From a virus, in IMG/VR virus record IMGVR_UViG_3300037225_000162, positions 1 to 43,922 of that record: a stretch of 43,922 nt of DNA; one strand, given 5' to 3'. The translations under genes were made by a program, and so were the position numbers. Positions 32,050 to 40,089 of this stretch are shown here, in pieces. Each line of letters begins with the position of its first letter. Positions within the stretch are counted from its first letter, which is position 1. The notes beneath the pieces were generated by a model, which did not search any database, was not told where the DNA came from, and worked only from the letters and a program-made list of their open reading frames with translations.

Positions 32050-33420
32050 TTATTTTTTAACCACTCCGCCGCTTAGAACATAAGACGGTGTGGAAGCCGT
32101 ACTCGATGCCGTAAAATTCTCCCCTGTCAAATTACCCGTTGAAATCGTCGCTGAAATATTTGCCGGACTGAAAGTATAGCCTGTCTTTGAGGGCGTTAAA
32201 GTATAACTGCCTGCCGATAATCCCGTAAAGCTGTATGTCCCATCACCTGCCGTTGTAGTGGAAGTCTGTCCCGTACAGGCCACTGTCACCCCTGATTGAA
32301 CCGCACCGCTTACCGTGCCGGAGATGGTGTAGGTGGCTGTGCCACTCCAATTTAAAGTTGCCAGAGTTGTTGAGCTCGTACCGGCTATTTTAATCTGTAT
32401 AAAAGCCACTGTACCGGCAGTTAATGAAAATGGAGTGGTATAAGTCGTCCATTCTCCGCCTGACGTTCTTGTGAAATTGCTCGCAGAAGTTCGATAATAA
32501 ATGGTTGGGCTGCCCGTTCCCGTCAATGTGATTGAAATAGTATTGGCATTAGGCAAGATTGAAAGAACAGGGCTTACCGCAGAATCAGACGACCCTAAGG
32601 TCAGCGTGCCGCCTTTGATATTTCCGGTTATAGAATCAGTAGTACCACCGACCAAAGAGCCACCAGTAATTACCCACCATGAAAAACTGTCATGCGTAAT
32701 CGAAGGATAACCGGAATGCCCCCAATCCCTTGAACGGGTAGGTATCGATTTATGAAACATTAAATAAGCTAAAACAATATCACCTGCGGCAGAAATGTGA
32801 ACCGAATCGCACGTGCTTGGATAATTATTATAATCATCGTAAGAAGTATTATTCATACTCATATCCCGATAGGTTCCGGCCATATAGCCATGAATTGTAT
32901 AAAATAAATCTTCCAGTAAGGCGTTCCATATGGCAATTTTTTGCTGCACGGTTGGGGATACTTCGGCTACTGTACCGACACCATAGTTACAACCTAATGC
33001 ACCCGTACCTATTCCACAGATAGGTGTTATTTGAGAAGCTACAAAAATAGCTCCTGAATTTATAGCATCAGTATTTAATGTACTATAATCTGATAACCAT
33101 GTAGCTGTGTCAGTAGGAGAACAACCTCCTCGCAGTTCGTTTACACCCCAAATAGAATATACTTGTTGTGGCAAGTAAGACGAAAGGTATGTTGAAAAAC
33201 CTGGAAGCCCGTTTGACGAGCCTATGCACGTTCCGCTAACGGCCTGATTCGTATAGGTGGATAATCCCAAGTCTGTTATTAAGTAAGATGCTGGGCCGTC
33301 TGTAGCACCGCAATAACCAGCAAATAAACTGTTCCCAACTATAAGAACTTGTGCTTCGGTAGCATAACATAATGAAGTTGTCACCAACAAAAATAAAATT
33401 ACACCAAAAAGTCGTTTCAT
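32050..33420 (-). CDS. Secreted SGNH/GDSL hydrolase with beta-sandwich domains
   Basis: 456 residues. Signal peptide 1-20. SGNH residues in order: S31 in VGNSLFAG, G63 in AVSGTC, N94 in WGVNEL, D205 and H208 in CDSVHISA, so the catalytic tetrad is complete. Domain end is about 225. About 250-350 is beta-rich, and about 365-435 is a carboxypeptidase-regulatory/SpaA-like fold (TISGTVSGAVQSGVTVACTG, SYSFTGLSAGSYTLTPSKTGY-like). SGNH enzymes de-esterify acetylated sugars or lipids. In phages they trim O-antigen or capsule, normally as virion enzymes without signal peptides. Export here suggests modification of the host surface. Confidence 0.82.
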   Translation of the reverse strand: MKRLFGVILFLLVTTSLCYATEAQVLIVGNSLFAGYCGATDGPASYLITDLGLSTYTNQAVSGTCIGSSNGLPGFSTYLSSYLPQQVYSIWGVNELRGGCSPTDTATWLSDYSTLNTDAINSGAIFVASQITPICGIGTGALGCNYGVGTVAEVSPTVQQKIAIWNALLEDLFYTIHGYMAGTYRDMSMNNTSYDDYNNYPSTCDSVHISAAGDIVLAYLMFHKSIPTRSRDWGHSGYPSITHDSFSWWVITGGSLVGGTTDSITGNIKGGTLTLGSSDSAVSPVLSILPNANTISITLTGTGSPTIYYRTSASNFTRTSGGEWTTYTTPFSLTAGTVAFIQIKIAGTSSTTLATLNWSGTATYTISGTVSGAVQSGVTVACTGQTSTTTAGDGTYSFTGLSAGSYTLTPSKTGYTFSPANISATISTGNLTGENFTASSTASTPSYVLSGGVVKK

Positions 33421-34275
33421 TTATTTGCTCCCATCAATGCCATGCGTGCAAATACTAGCTAATTCAATTGTGCTGAATGAGCGATTAAAAACACCAAAAG
33501 CATCGTTATATCCTTGCATAGGGCCGAAACATGCAGTAGAGTTTTTCAATGACAAAACTCCCAGAGCGAGAGTTGATAAATATGATGGGCTTCCGCTCCA
33601 AGACACCGCCGTTGCATCTTCATGAACGACACAATCCGATATAGCCGCATAGTATATGTGTAAATGTGTCCCATCCCACACACCTGCAATTAAATATTCA
33701 GTCGTTTGACTTAATGCCGTGCCTCCCGTCACGATCTGTTCCGTTCCTCCATTGTCAAATATCCCTAAAGCTGCGTGACTAGTATTATCCAGATAAAGTA
33801 ACCAGCCTTTAGTGGATAGGTCGGATAACTGCAATAATCTTGCGTAACTGGCTCCCGGCGCAGATGTCATATTAATAAAGCCGAGTGCTGTCATTGCCGA
33901 ATAAGTCACTTTACCGGGGAACGCAGCCGAAAGGTCTGCACCGGCTCTGTACGCACACCATGCAGTTGATGTATTAGCAGAATAAGTTCCATATTGCACA
34001 CCCGTTGTTGAACTATATACAGCTGTTCCAGATAATAAGGTAAGGTCATTCCCCAAGATAGATGAATCTTTTAATCCGTTTGCATTTTCAAAAGAATATA
34101 CAGCTTGTACGTTAGCGTCTGTAACAAAATTAGTTCCTTTTGACCCCGGCCCAGTCGCACCGCCCCCACCGGTATATCCCATCATCCCCGGACTGGCATA
34201 GGATAAGCAGGCAAAGTATTCTACAGCGAAAATTATTATCAGGGGAATTAAGAATATGAATAATAGTTTTTTCAT
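33421..34275 (-). CDS. Secreted LamG/concanavalin-like lectin protein
   Basis: 284 residues. Signal peptide 1 to about 27 (LLFIFLIPLIIIFAVEYFAC ... SYA). A Gly-rich linker (GGGGATGPGSKG) precedes a concanavalin-A-like jelly-roll fold starting at NVQAVYSFENANGLKDSS, with typical strand/loop pattern through GVWDGTHLHIYYA and AFGVFNRSFSTIELASI. Such domains bind sugars or complement enzyme domains. It lies directly upstream of the SGNH gene by two bases, so the two probably act together. Confidence 0.75.
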   Translation of the reverse strand: MKKLLFIFLIPLIIIFAVEYFACLSYASPGMMGYTGGGGATGPGSKGTNFVTDANVQAVYSFENANGLKDSSILGNDLTLLSGTAVYSSTTGVQYGTYSANTSTAWCAYRAGADLSAAFPGKVTYSAMTALGFINMTSAPGASYARLLQLSDLSTKGWLLYLDNTSHAALGIFDNGGTEQIVTGGTALSQTTEYLIAGVWDGTHLHIYYAAISDCVVHEDATAVSWSGSPSYLSTLALGVLSLKNSTACFGPMQGYNDAFGVFNRSFSTIELASICTHGIDGSK

Positions 34276-34278
34276 AGT

Positions 34279-35784
34279 CTATCTCCTGACCCGCCAATTA
34301 ATTGTCATGTTTGCGGCAGGTGTTATGTTCGCCGCTGTATTATTGCAGAGCAACCAGTCAACATTTCCCGAACCGACATAACTCATAACAGCCAACATAT
34401 TAGGCGGAGTAAATCCGGCAAGAGCGGAGTAATTACCGCCAAAAGACCAGTCAACTATATCACCGGAAACTACCGAAGCATTTGCAGCGGTCAAAGTAAC
34501 GCAAGCATTTGCCCCGATTGTACCCGTAGGAATATTGGCACTTCCCGAAGCAATACTGACAAGGAAAGCTCCGATGGTGTTTGTGGCTGCTGCGAGGGCT
34601 GTTGCTACGCCTGTGCCGAGGCCGGTAATGCCACCGACTGCAACAGCGTTAGCACCTGCAACATTACCTGATACATTTCCACCGGCTACTGAGTTTGCTG
34701 CTGCTGCTGTACCTGCATTAACAGCATAGGCAACTGACAAATTAGAACCTGTGCCACCATCAACAATCGTATTCGCTGCTCCTATCTGTGCAAGGTGTCC
34801 CGTTGTTGGAGAACCTGAAAAAGCTAATGAGTTGGCAACGTCGTTTACATTCAAGGCAACATCACCCGAACCCAAAAGAGCATGACCGGAAACCGTTTTG
34901 ATATTCGTACCTGAAATTAAAGTACCCTGAAAACCGGAGCAAGTTCCGCCGGCCAAACAGATCGCGGAGGCCGTTCCATTAACGTCAACTTCGGGAACTC
35001 CATTTAAAAACAAAAATCTGTATTGACCTGAAACCGGCGTGTATGATGTATTGTTTCCGAGGCCAAGATAATAACTGCCGTTTGATCCTGACCCTAAGAC
35101 AGTCACGTTATTAATTTTAATAACCGCACCAGTCGGTAAGAGTAAATCTCCCGAACTGTCGGTAAGCCATTGAGAAGTCGTTAATGTGTTTGCCGTGCCG
35201 TTTCCCATTGGGATAGCGTATTGAGTCGCGGCTAAAGAGCCTAGAATTGTACCGCTGCCAGAAGGTGTTTGGAAAGCCCATGCCGAACCATTCCAGTAAA
35301 GATAACCGACTGAAAGCGATACAGCAGCCAGAGCGTCTAATGTAGAATTATGAGCCTGAACTGTTGAGCCGATGGAAGCAGATTTAAGAATTGTCGAATC
35401 ATAGCCCTCAATGGTCACGCCGACATCCGAAGACGTGTAATAGCCCAATAAGGTTTCCATTGCCGCGTAGTTTGCCGCTTCAATAAGCGAAAGCCCGTTC
35501 GCGCTTGCTGTGATAGCGCATAAATTCCCGGTGCATCCAGTGCCGCCGCCAACAAGAACCACTCCCGTACCGGTGCCGGTATAGATTAAATTCGCATTGC
35601 TGTCTTTGCAAAGCGGCCCTATGACCGGATAATATTGAGCCTGGTTGCAGTTGGTGTCGGTGACTATTCCGGTGCCGGTGCCTGAACTTCCCATGTCAAA
35701 AGAGCAGGTATAAGTTTGAGCGATTGAAAAAAGAGGGAAGGATAAAAAAAATAATGTCAGAAAAAGAATAAGTGATTTCTTCAT
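34279..35784 (-). CDS. Secreted tail-fibre-like protein
   Basis: 501 residues. Signal peptide 1 to about 22 (MKKSLILFLTLFFLSFPLF...). The mature protein is Gly/Ala/Thr-rich and beta-type. TLISGTNIKTVSGHALLGSG is the repeat of many phage tail-fibre proteins; the following Ala-rich part (AVGGITGLGTGVATALAAAT) and a C-terminal beta domain (FTPPNMLAVMSYVGSGNVDW) complete a fibre-like plan. Phage fibre proteins assemble in the cytoplasm and should lack signal peptides, so the export signal is unexpected. It might be displayed on or outside the host. Confidence 0.75.
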   Translation of the reverse strand: MKKSLILFLTLFFLSFPLFSIAQTYTCSFDMGSSGTGTGIVTDTNCNQAQYYPVIGPLCKDSNANLIYTGTGTGVVLVGGGTGCTGNLCAITASANGLSLIEAANYAAMETLLGYYTSSDVGVTIEGYDSTILKSASIGSTVQAHNSTLDALAAVSLSVGYLYWNGSAWAFQTPSGSGTILGSLAATQYAIPMGNGTANTLTTSQWLTDSSGDLLLPTGAVIKINNVTVLGSGSNGSYYLGLGNNTSYTPVSGQYRFLFLNGVPEVDVNGTASAICLAGGTCSGFQGTLISGTNIKTVSGHALLGSGDVALNVNDVANSLAFSGSPTTGHLAQIGAANTIVDGGTGSNLSVAYAVNAGTAAAANSVAGGNVSGNVAGANAVAVGGITGLGTGVATALAAATNTIGAFLVSIASGSANIPTGTIGANACVTLTAANASVVSGDIVDWSFGGNYSALAGFTPPNMLAVMSYVGSGNVDWLLCNNTAANITPAANMTINWRVRR

Positions 35785-35791
35785 GTCAACC

Positions 35792-36112
35792 TCACTCGAA
35801 AATGATTATGTATGATAGAACCGCTGAACCGCTTGCCGTCACTGCATACCAACTGCCAGTTTTCCCGCATTTCGATAAATGCTCTCCCGGTGCCAGTGGC
35901 GTCCCTGTCGTTGTCGAAACTCCCGGATCATTGGCGATATAGATGGTTACTGAACTTGATGTGTTTTTAAACAGGCGGCATGCCGTAGTATTGGCCGGCT
36001 CAGAATAAATAACGGCGGCGGTGCTGGTAACCGTGACCTGATTATTAACTGCGAAACAGAGGCTTGATATAAGCAGTATTATCGCCATCGTTAAAAAGAT
36101 TATTTTCTTCAT
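35792..36112 (-). CDS. Small exported beta-domain protein (cassette gene 1)
   Basis: 106 residues, start after AAGGAGATTTAACC. Signal peptide 1 to about 21 (KKIIFLTMAIILLISSLCFA). The mature part is a compact beta domain (TVTSTAAVIYSEPANTTACR ... PGVSTTTGTPLAPGEHLSKC) with two Cys that could form a disulfide. It resembles small phage head or tail decoration folds by pattern only. First gene after the cassette promoter. Confidence 0.7.
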   Translation of the reverse strand: MKKIIFLTMAIILLISSLCFAVNNQVTVTSTAAVIYSEPANTTACRLFKNTSSSVTIYIANDPGVSTTTGTPLAPGEHLSKCGKTGSWYAVTASGSAVLSYIIIFE

Positions 36113-36173
36113 GGTTAAATCTCCTTAATTGCGCTGCTGTTAGGTTGTAAATATTAATTTATCTTGCGGCTTA

Positions 36174-36203
36174 AGTATAAAGTGAGAATTTACGGGAATG
36201 CAA
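36174..36203 (-). promoter_or_regulatory. Sigma70-like promoter of the exported-protein cassette
   Basis: On the - strand TTGCAT (36198-36203) and TATACT (36174-36179) are separated by 18 bases, with start expected some 50 bases before the cassette's first ribosome site. This promoter lies between terminase and the cassette and could express the secreted proteins independently of the late transcript. Confidence 0.6.
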
Positions 36204-36243
36204 ATGAGATTTGTTACTTTGAAGAAAACTCACGTGAGGATTG

Positions 36244-37671
36244 TTATTTTTTGGGGTTTTTGAGGTTCGCTTGCTCCTGAATCCAGTCCAGCCAGCCGGT
36301 AGAACCCTCATTGAACTCCGCAAAAGCATCAGACCCGGAGTCCACCTGATCATCATTTGCGCCGTTTGGGAAGAATTGATATTCAGATTTAAGGGCCTCA
36401 TTCCACGGAGCTTTCAGCATAACAACATTTCCAACATTCATTTGCGCGGCGAATGGTTGAGCCCTGACAATCTTATCACCGGAAATCGGCATTGAGTGAA
36501 CCGGATAGCCCGAAAGAAGTTTTGTCAGTGATTTAATTTGAGACTTTCCGGCCTGCCCGGGATCTTGCGGCAGTCGAATCTTACAATCCTTACCATCTCC
36601 CATTGCTGTATTTTTAAGAGTGCTCTCGACATCCTCGGGGCTCCATTGACCACGTGCAACATCGGCAATGATAAAACGTCCATCAGGCATCTTCCCAAGT
36701 TTAAATCCTGCCGTATAATCGCCATCGTCTTTACTCGCTGCCAAATCCCAAGCCCTGACAAATTTAGTCCCGGCCGGCACAGCTTCAAAGATTTCCATTT
36801 TGTGAGGATTGAAAATATTGCCTTCGGGAGCGCAGGGGCTTTGCTGATACTGTCCCGCAAAAGTATAGGGGCTTGCCTGTTTCATCAGCTGCAGCATATC
36901 GACCGTATGTTTCTCGGGCCACAAAGCCGATCCATCAGGCAAAAGCGTTTCAAGACAAACATGATCCCATTTTTCCCCATTACCACCGGCAAGAAGCCAT
37001 CCAGCAAGGTCTTTCTCGTGTAACCGCTGCATGATTAAGATAATAGGAGTATGAGGGGAATTCTTGCGGCTTTCAAGCGTATTTTGGAACCAGTCTATCA
37101 CGCCTTCACGGACAACATCAGACCGGGCTTCATCGGCTTTATGCGGATCATCAATAATTATGGCTCCGCCGAATCCTTCACGGAGTTTCCCCGCGCCATA
37201 TCCTGTTATTGTACCGCCGATACCCGTAGCATAACATACGCCGCCCTGGGTAGTCCGCCATTCGTCTTTAGCCTGGCTATCTGTACGAAGCGGCACGTTA
37301 GGGAATATATTTTTGTAGGCGTCATGGGAAACAAGTTCCCGCGCCTGCCATGAGTTATTAGCTGCCAGCCGGCCCGAATAGCTGGTATGAATAAATTCAG
37401 CATCCGGGACGCGGCCAAGACACCACGCAATAAAATTAATAACAGCTAACTCGGTCTTTGAATATCGCGGCGCCACGTTGATGATAAGGCGGCTACATTC
37501 CCCATTAAATACCCGCATGAGTGCATCGGATATGATTTTATGCTGGCGTCCTTTCAGCCAGTTGAAGCCCTTGCGCTGTAAAAACATCCAGCGGGTAAAG
37601 AAATAAAAATCCTCTCGCGCCGTGAGCCGGACAACTTCCATTTCCTCACTATCTTTGTCATATTTTATCAT
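36244..37671 (-). CDS. terL: Terminase large subunit
   Basis: 475 residues. ATPase: Walker A-like APRYSKTE (67-74, deviating from GxGKT as in many TerL), Walker B AIIIDDPHK (170-178). Nuclease: FVRAWDLAASKDDGDYTAGF, then DPGQAGKSQ and NGANDDQVDSGSDAF with the acidic residues expected for the RNase-H-like fold. It packages DNA through the portal and cuts the concatemer. It is transcribed leftward from the divergent region shared with the + strand island. Its usual small subunit lies 1.7 kb away beyond the island. Confidence 0.93.
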   Translation of the reverse strand: MIKYDKDSEEMEVVRLTAREDFYFFTRWMFLQRKGFNWLKGRQHKIISDALMRVFNGECSRLIINVAPRYSKTELAVINFIAWCLGRVPDAEFIHTSYSGRLAANNSWQARELVSHDAYKNIFPNVPLRTDSQAKDEWRTTQGGVCYATGIGGTITGYGAGKLREGFGGAIIIDDPHKADEARSDVVREGVIDWFQNTLESRKNSPHTPIILIMQRLHEKDLAGWLLAGGNGEKWDHVCLETLLPDGSALWPEKHTVDMLQLMKQASPYTFAGQYQQSPCAPEGNIFNPHKMEIFEAVPAGTKFVRAWDLAASKDDGDYTAGFKLGKMPDGRFIIADVARGQWSPEDVESTLKNTAMGDGKDCKIRLPQDPGQAGKSQIKSLTKLLSGYPVHSMPISGDKIVRAQPFAAQMNVGNVVMLKAPWNEALKSEYQFFPNGANDDQVDSGSDAFAEFNEGSTGWLDWIQEQANLKNPKK

Positions 37672-37733
37672 TTAAAACCTATCTTATTGATATTATTACG
37701 CTTTTATTTCTTGAAAGCATACTAAAATAATGC

Positions 37734-37762
37734 TTGACAAACCTAAACGATTAGATTAAATT
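37734..37762 (+). promoter_or_regulatory. Promoter of inverted two-gene island
   Basis: TTGACA (37734-37739, exact consensus) and TAAATT (37757-37762) with 17-base spacing. The -35 is embedded in CTTGACAAAC, one mismatch from the CTTTACAAAC motif of the two divergent early promoters near 43.7 kb, so it may share a regulator. Confidence 0.75.
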
Positions 37763-37798
37763 ATGTTTAAGAATAAAACAAAAAAGGAGAAATGAACC

Positions 37799-38152
37799 AT
37801 GAAAAACTTAGCTTCGATTTTATGCGATGGTGGCGAAAAGAAAGATTTCCGGCGAAATATCTATCTGCGCAACGGGCGCTTGATCTGTGATAAAACTGAT
37901 ATTACCCCTATGCCCGATAAATACCAGCGCACCCAAGAGGGGACAAACAAAGCCCTTGATGATATTGCGGCTATGTATTCTGCGGGAGTTTGGGAATTGG
38001 AATTTAATGAGCATCAAAAGGATTTAAGTTCCGGCGCCGCAGCTATGGGGCGCAAGGGCGGCGCAGCAAAAACAGAAGCTAAAACCGCATCCAGCCGGGA
38101 AAACGGGAAGCTGGGGGGGAGGCCGAAAAAAATCGAAATGTTGTTGCGGTAG
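37799..38152 (+). CDS. Putative small DNA-binding protein in inverted island
   Basis: 117 residues, start after AAAAAAGGAGAAATGAACC. The N-terminal part is a mixed alpha/beta fold (FRRNIYLRNGRLICDKTD). The C-terminal part reads AAMGRKGGAAKTEAKTASSR and ends NGKLGGRPKK, a basic Gly/Lys/Arg tail with an AT-hook-like GRPKK. Short phage or plasmid proteins with this tail are common. It is transcribed opposite to all surrounding genes from its own promoter, as morons are. Function unknown. Confidence 0.6.
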   Translation: MKNLASILCDGGEKKDFRRNIYLRNGRLICDKTDITPMPDKYQRTQEGTNKALDDIAAMYSAGVWELEFNEHQKDLSSGAAAMGRKGGAAKTEAKTASSRENGKLGGRPKKIEMLLR

Positions 38153-38164
38153 AGTATTGAGCGC

Positions 38165-38185
38165 GGCGGGGCCGCCAACCCCGCC
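38165..38185 (+). repeat. GC-rich hairpin between island genes
   Basis: GGCGGGG (38165-38171) and CCCCGCC (38179-38185) with a 7-base loop, 12 bases after the 37799 gene's stop. No U tract follows, so it is not a standard terminator. The stem is the same as that after the capsid gene, and both are followed on the + strand by CATTATTCAAT-type sequence. Confidence 0.75.
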
Positions 38186-38230
38186 CTTAGTCAAGCATTA
38201 TTCAATTTCCAAAGAACGAAAGGAGATATA

Positions 38231-38497
38231 GTGATTTTACGTCTCACGCTTTACAAACAATATTTTGATGCGATTCTTAGCGGGGCAAAGAGTATTGAGT
38301 ATCGTCGCCGCTCTTCCCGCTACGATAAACAATTTCTCAAGCCATATACTCACATAAAATTTGTCAACGGCTACGGCAATCACCGGCCATGGCTGATTGC
38401 AGAAATTTCGCACTTTGAAAAAGCTGACGATCAATGGCTTATTCATTTAGGAAACGTCCTTGAGTCTGGGAATATCAAGCCAACTCTTTTTGCATAA
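38231..38497 (+). CDS. ASCH/PUA-like domain protein
   Basis: 88 residues from a GTG after AAAGGAGATATA. MILRLTLYKQYFDAILSGAK then SIEYR is the ASCH family signature (L-x-V-x-x-KYFDAILSGEKTxEYR), with WLIAEI as the central strand. ASCH proteins bind RNA or modified nucleotides; phage members are uncharacterised. Second gene of the inverted island; its 3' end overlaps the 3' end of the opposing GNAT gene by 23 bases. Confidence 0.75.
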   Translation: MILRLTLYKQYFDAILSGAKSIEYRRRSSRYDKQFLKPYTHIKFVNGYGNHRPWLIAEISHFEKADDQWLIHLGNVLESGNIKPTLFA

Positions 38498-38891
38498 TAC
38501 AAATATTTCTGTTCTTTGGGTCATGGGGTATAGATATTTTATACCCCAGTCTTTCGTAATACGGCACAGGATTGCCCGTTGTCTGGTTTGTCCGCGCCCG
38601 GATAGTCTCTGGTTTTAATTTCTGTAGTAATTTACTGCCTATCTTCCGGGATCTGAATTTCGGGTGAACGTAAAGTAGGTAAAGAGTTTTGTTTTTACAT
38701 ATCCCTATGCCGACAATTTTATCATTAAAGAAAGCCAATAAGATTATTCCATTTTTTAAATTTGAAAGCAGATAGCCCTTGTTTATAATCCAGTCTCGGC
38801 GCAAGAAAATATCAGAGAAGCCTAGAATAATCGGAATATCTTTTTCTTCAGCTTTTATTATTTCAATTTTTTGAGCAATCTTATTAAGCAC
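38475..38891 (-). CDS. GNAT-family acetyltransferase
   Basis: 138 residues, GTG start after GGGAAAG, overlapping the ParB-like gene by 34 bases. GNAT core: strand DKIVGIGIC, then LYLLYVHPKFRSRKIGSKLL (acetyl-CoA pyrophosphate loop R-x-x-x-x-G/S) and YYERLGYKI. Substrate unknown. Its pairing with a ParB-like protein near the terminase genes is notable because GNAT-fold Mom proteins modify phage DNA; the sequence is too divergent to claim that. Confidence 0.78.
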   Translation of the reverse strand: MLNKIAQKIEIIKAEEKDIPIILGFSDIFLRRDWIINKGYLLSNLKNGIILLAFFNDKIVGIGICKNKTLYLLYVHPKFRSRKIGSKLLQKLKPETIRARTNQTTGNPVPYYERLGYKISIPHDPKNRNICIMQKELA

Positions 38892-39427
38892 CTTTCCCGC
38901 CAGTGATCATCCATTTCTTCTTTATTTTTTACCAAATCTTTATGAAGCACCGTTTGCACAAAAGAAGCATCGTCTTTTGTGAAATCAAAGATTAACTTAT
39001 ATCGTTCTGATTCTTCTTTTGGTTCCGTTGTCGCTTCATCGTTTTGCCACGCAGCAGTAATATCAACTCCCCAGTCAGCAAGTGGTAAGTCACCCCATGC
39101 ATTCGCCAGAGCATCCATATCCCACGATCCGAAAGACGAATTGTCTTTAATAACAAACTCCCGCTTCTGCTCTTTGGTAAGGCCGGTGACTATCTTTACC
39201 GTGGCCTCCTTTACGCCGGACTTCTTTAATGCCAGTAAGCGCATATTGCCGCCAAGCACGGTCATTGTTTCATCCACTACGATTTCCCGCAGTTTTAACA
39301 TATCGGGAAAGTCAGTCAGAGATTTAACCAGCCTATCTATATCCGTCTTTGAAATCGTCCTTGGATTGTCAGGGTTTAATTTTATGGCGCTTATTTTAAC
39401 TGTCTTAATTTCAACTTTCATATTCAT
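38858..39427 (-). CDS. ParB-like nuclease-domain protein
   Basis: 189 residues. NPDNPRTI near the N-terminus, then LVKSLTDFPDMLKLREIVVD and VLGGNMRLLAL form the ParB/Srx-like domain. The middle (KREFVIKDNSSFGSWDMDAL) is the linker usual in ParB-domain proteins attached to DNA methyltransferases, which are absent here. The C-terminus is helical and charged. Start and stop overlap with both neighbours. May take part in DNA modification or packaging; unproven. Confidence 0.82.
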   Translation of the reverse strand: MNMKVEIKTVKISAIKLNPDNPRTISKTDIDRLVKSLTDFPDMLKLREIVVDETMTVLGGNMRLLALKKSGVKEATVKIVTGLTKEQKREFVIKDNSSFGSWDMDALANAWGDLPLADWGVDITAAWQNDEATTEPKEESERYKLIFDFTKDDASFVQTVLHKDLVKNKEEMDDHWRERCLIRLLKKLK

Positions 39428-39921
39428 ACCTTCTGGTTTAAGTCGTGTATTATTTCTTTAAACCGCGCCTCTGTAATATTCAGCACTTTCGTTTCTCCAA
39501 TCTTTTGTGGGTTGCCATTTTCATCAGGGAATATATGTTTCTGACTCTTCACCCATCCCTCAAAGCGGGCATACCAAAGCTCAATTGATTCCCTATCACC
39601 AGATAGCGCCTTTTTAAGTAGGGCGTTATCAACCGCTGCGCACTGCCTATCAAGATTTTTACGGCGATTATCTAGTGCCTCTCTGGTAATTTTCCTCCGC
39701 TCTTCGACAGTGAATATTTCAAAAAGTTGATTGTCTTTTTTGTATCCACAAACATCAGTAGCAATATCAACCCAGCGTAAAAACTCATTTTCGGGATTGC
39801 TTAAATATTCTACGATTTTAATTCGCGTTACTTCTTTTGGCGTAAAGGCTTTTCTATCCTTAACAGCTACCGGCAAATTCTTTGATTTATTTAACTTTTT
39901 TTTCTTCTTTACCTTAACCAT
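39424..39921 (-). CDS. Probable terminase small subunit
   Basis: 165 residues. Lys-rich N-terminus, then helices with a homeodomain-like pattern (TRIKIVEYLSNPENEFLRWV) and a C-terminal block ALSGDRESIELWYARFEGWV-like. This arrangement and GETKVLNITEARFKEI are typical of small terminase proteins of the phBC6A51-like type. It lies upstream of the ParB gene with a four-base overlap. Separation from terL by the ParB, GNAT and inverted island genes is unusual. Confidence 0.65.
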   Translation of the reverse strand: MVKVKKKKKLNKSKNLPVAVKDRKAFTPKEVTRIKIVEYLSNPENEFLRWVDIATDVCGYKKDNQLFEIFTVEERRKITREALDNRRKNLDRQCAAVDNALLKKALSGDRESIELWYARFEGWVKSQKHIFPDENGNPQKIGETKVLNITEARFKEIIHDLNQKV

Positions 39922-40087
39922 TTACCATACGCCTTTTACAAAGAAGTTCCCTGATATTATCCCTTGACCGTTTAGCCTCAAGATTATGCCGCTTCTTTTT
40001 ACACTTAATATCATCACAAAAAAGTCGCGGCTTCAATCCCTTTGACTCCGCAACTTTATTTTTACACCCCGGGAAAGAGCAAATCAT
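39914..40087 (-). CDS. Small zinc-finger-like basic protein
   Basis: 57 residues; starts two bases after the previous stop (TAAGAATG) and overlaps the next gene by 8 bases. CSFPGC ... CDDIKC gives a CX4C...CX4C zinc knuckle, and the rest is basic (KKKRHNLEAKRSRDN). Too short to be caught by simple length cutoffs; tight coupling supports translation. Role unknown. Confidence 0.55.
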   Translation of the reverse strand: MICSFPGCKNKVAESKGLKPRLFCDDIKCKKKRHNLEAKRSRDNIRELLCKRRMVNG

Positions 40088-40089
40088 TC

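Noticed and set aside
36229-36238. Palindrome CTCACGTGAG near the terminase stop as a terminator
   Set aside because: Too short to form a stable hairpin with a loop; no clear function.
38475-38891. Mom DNA-modification enzyme
   Set aside because: Only the general GNAT fold is supported; Mom-specific residues could not be identified.
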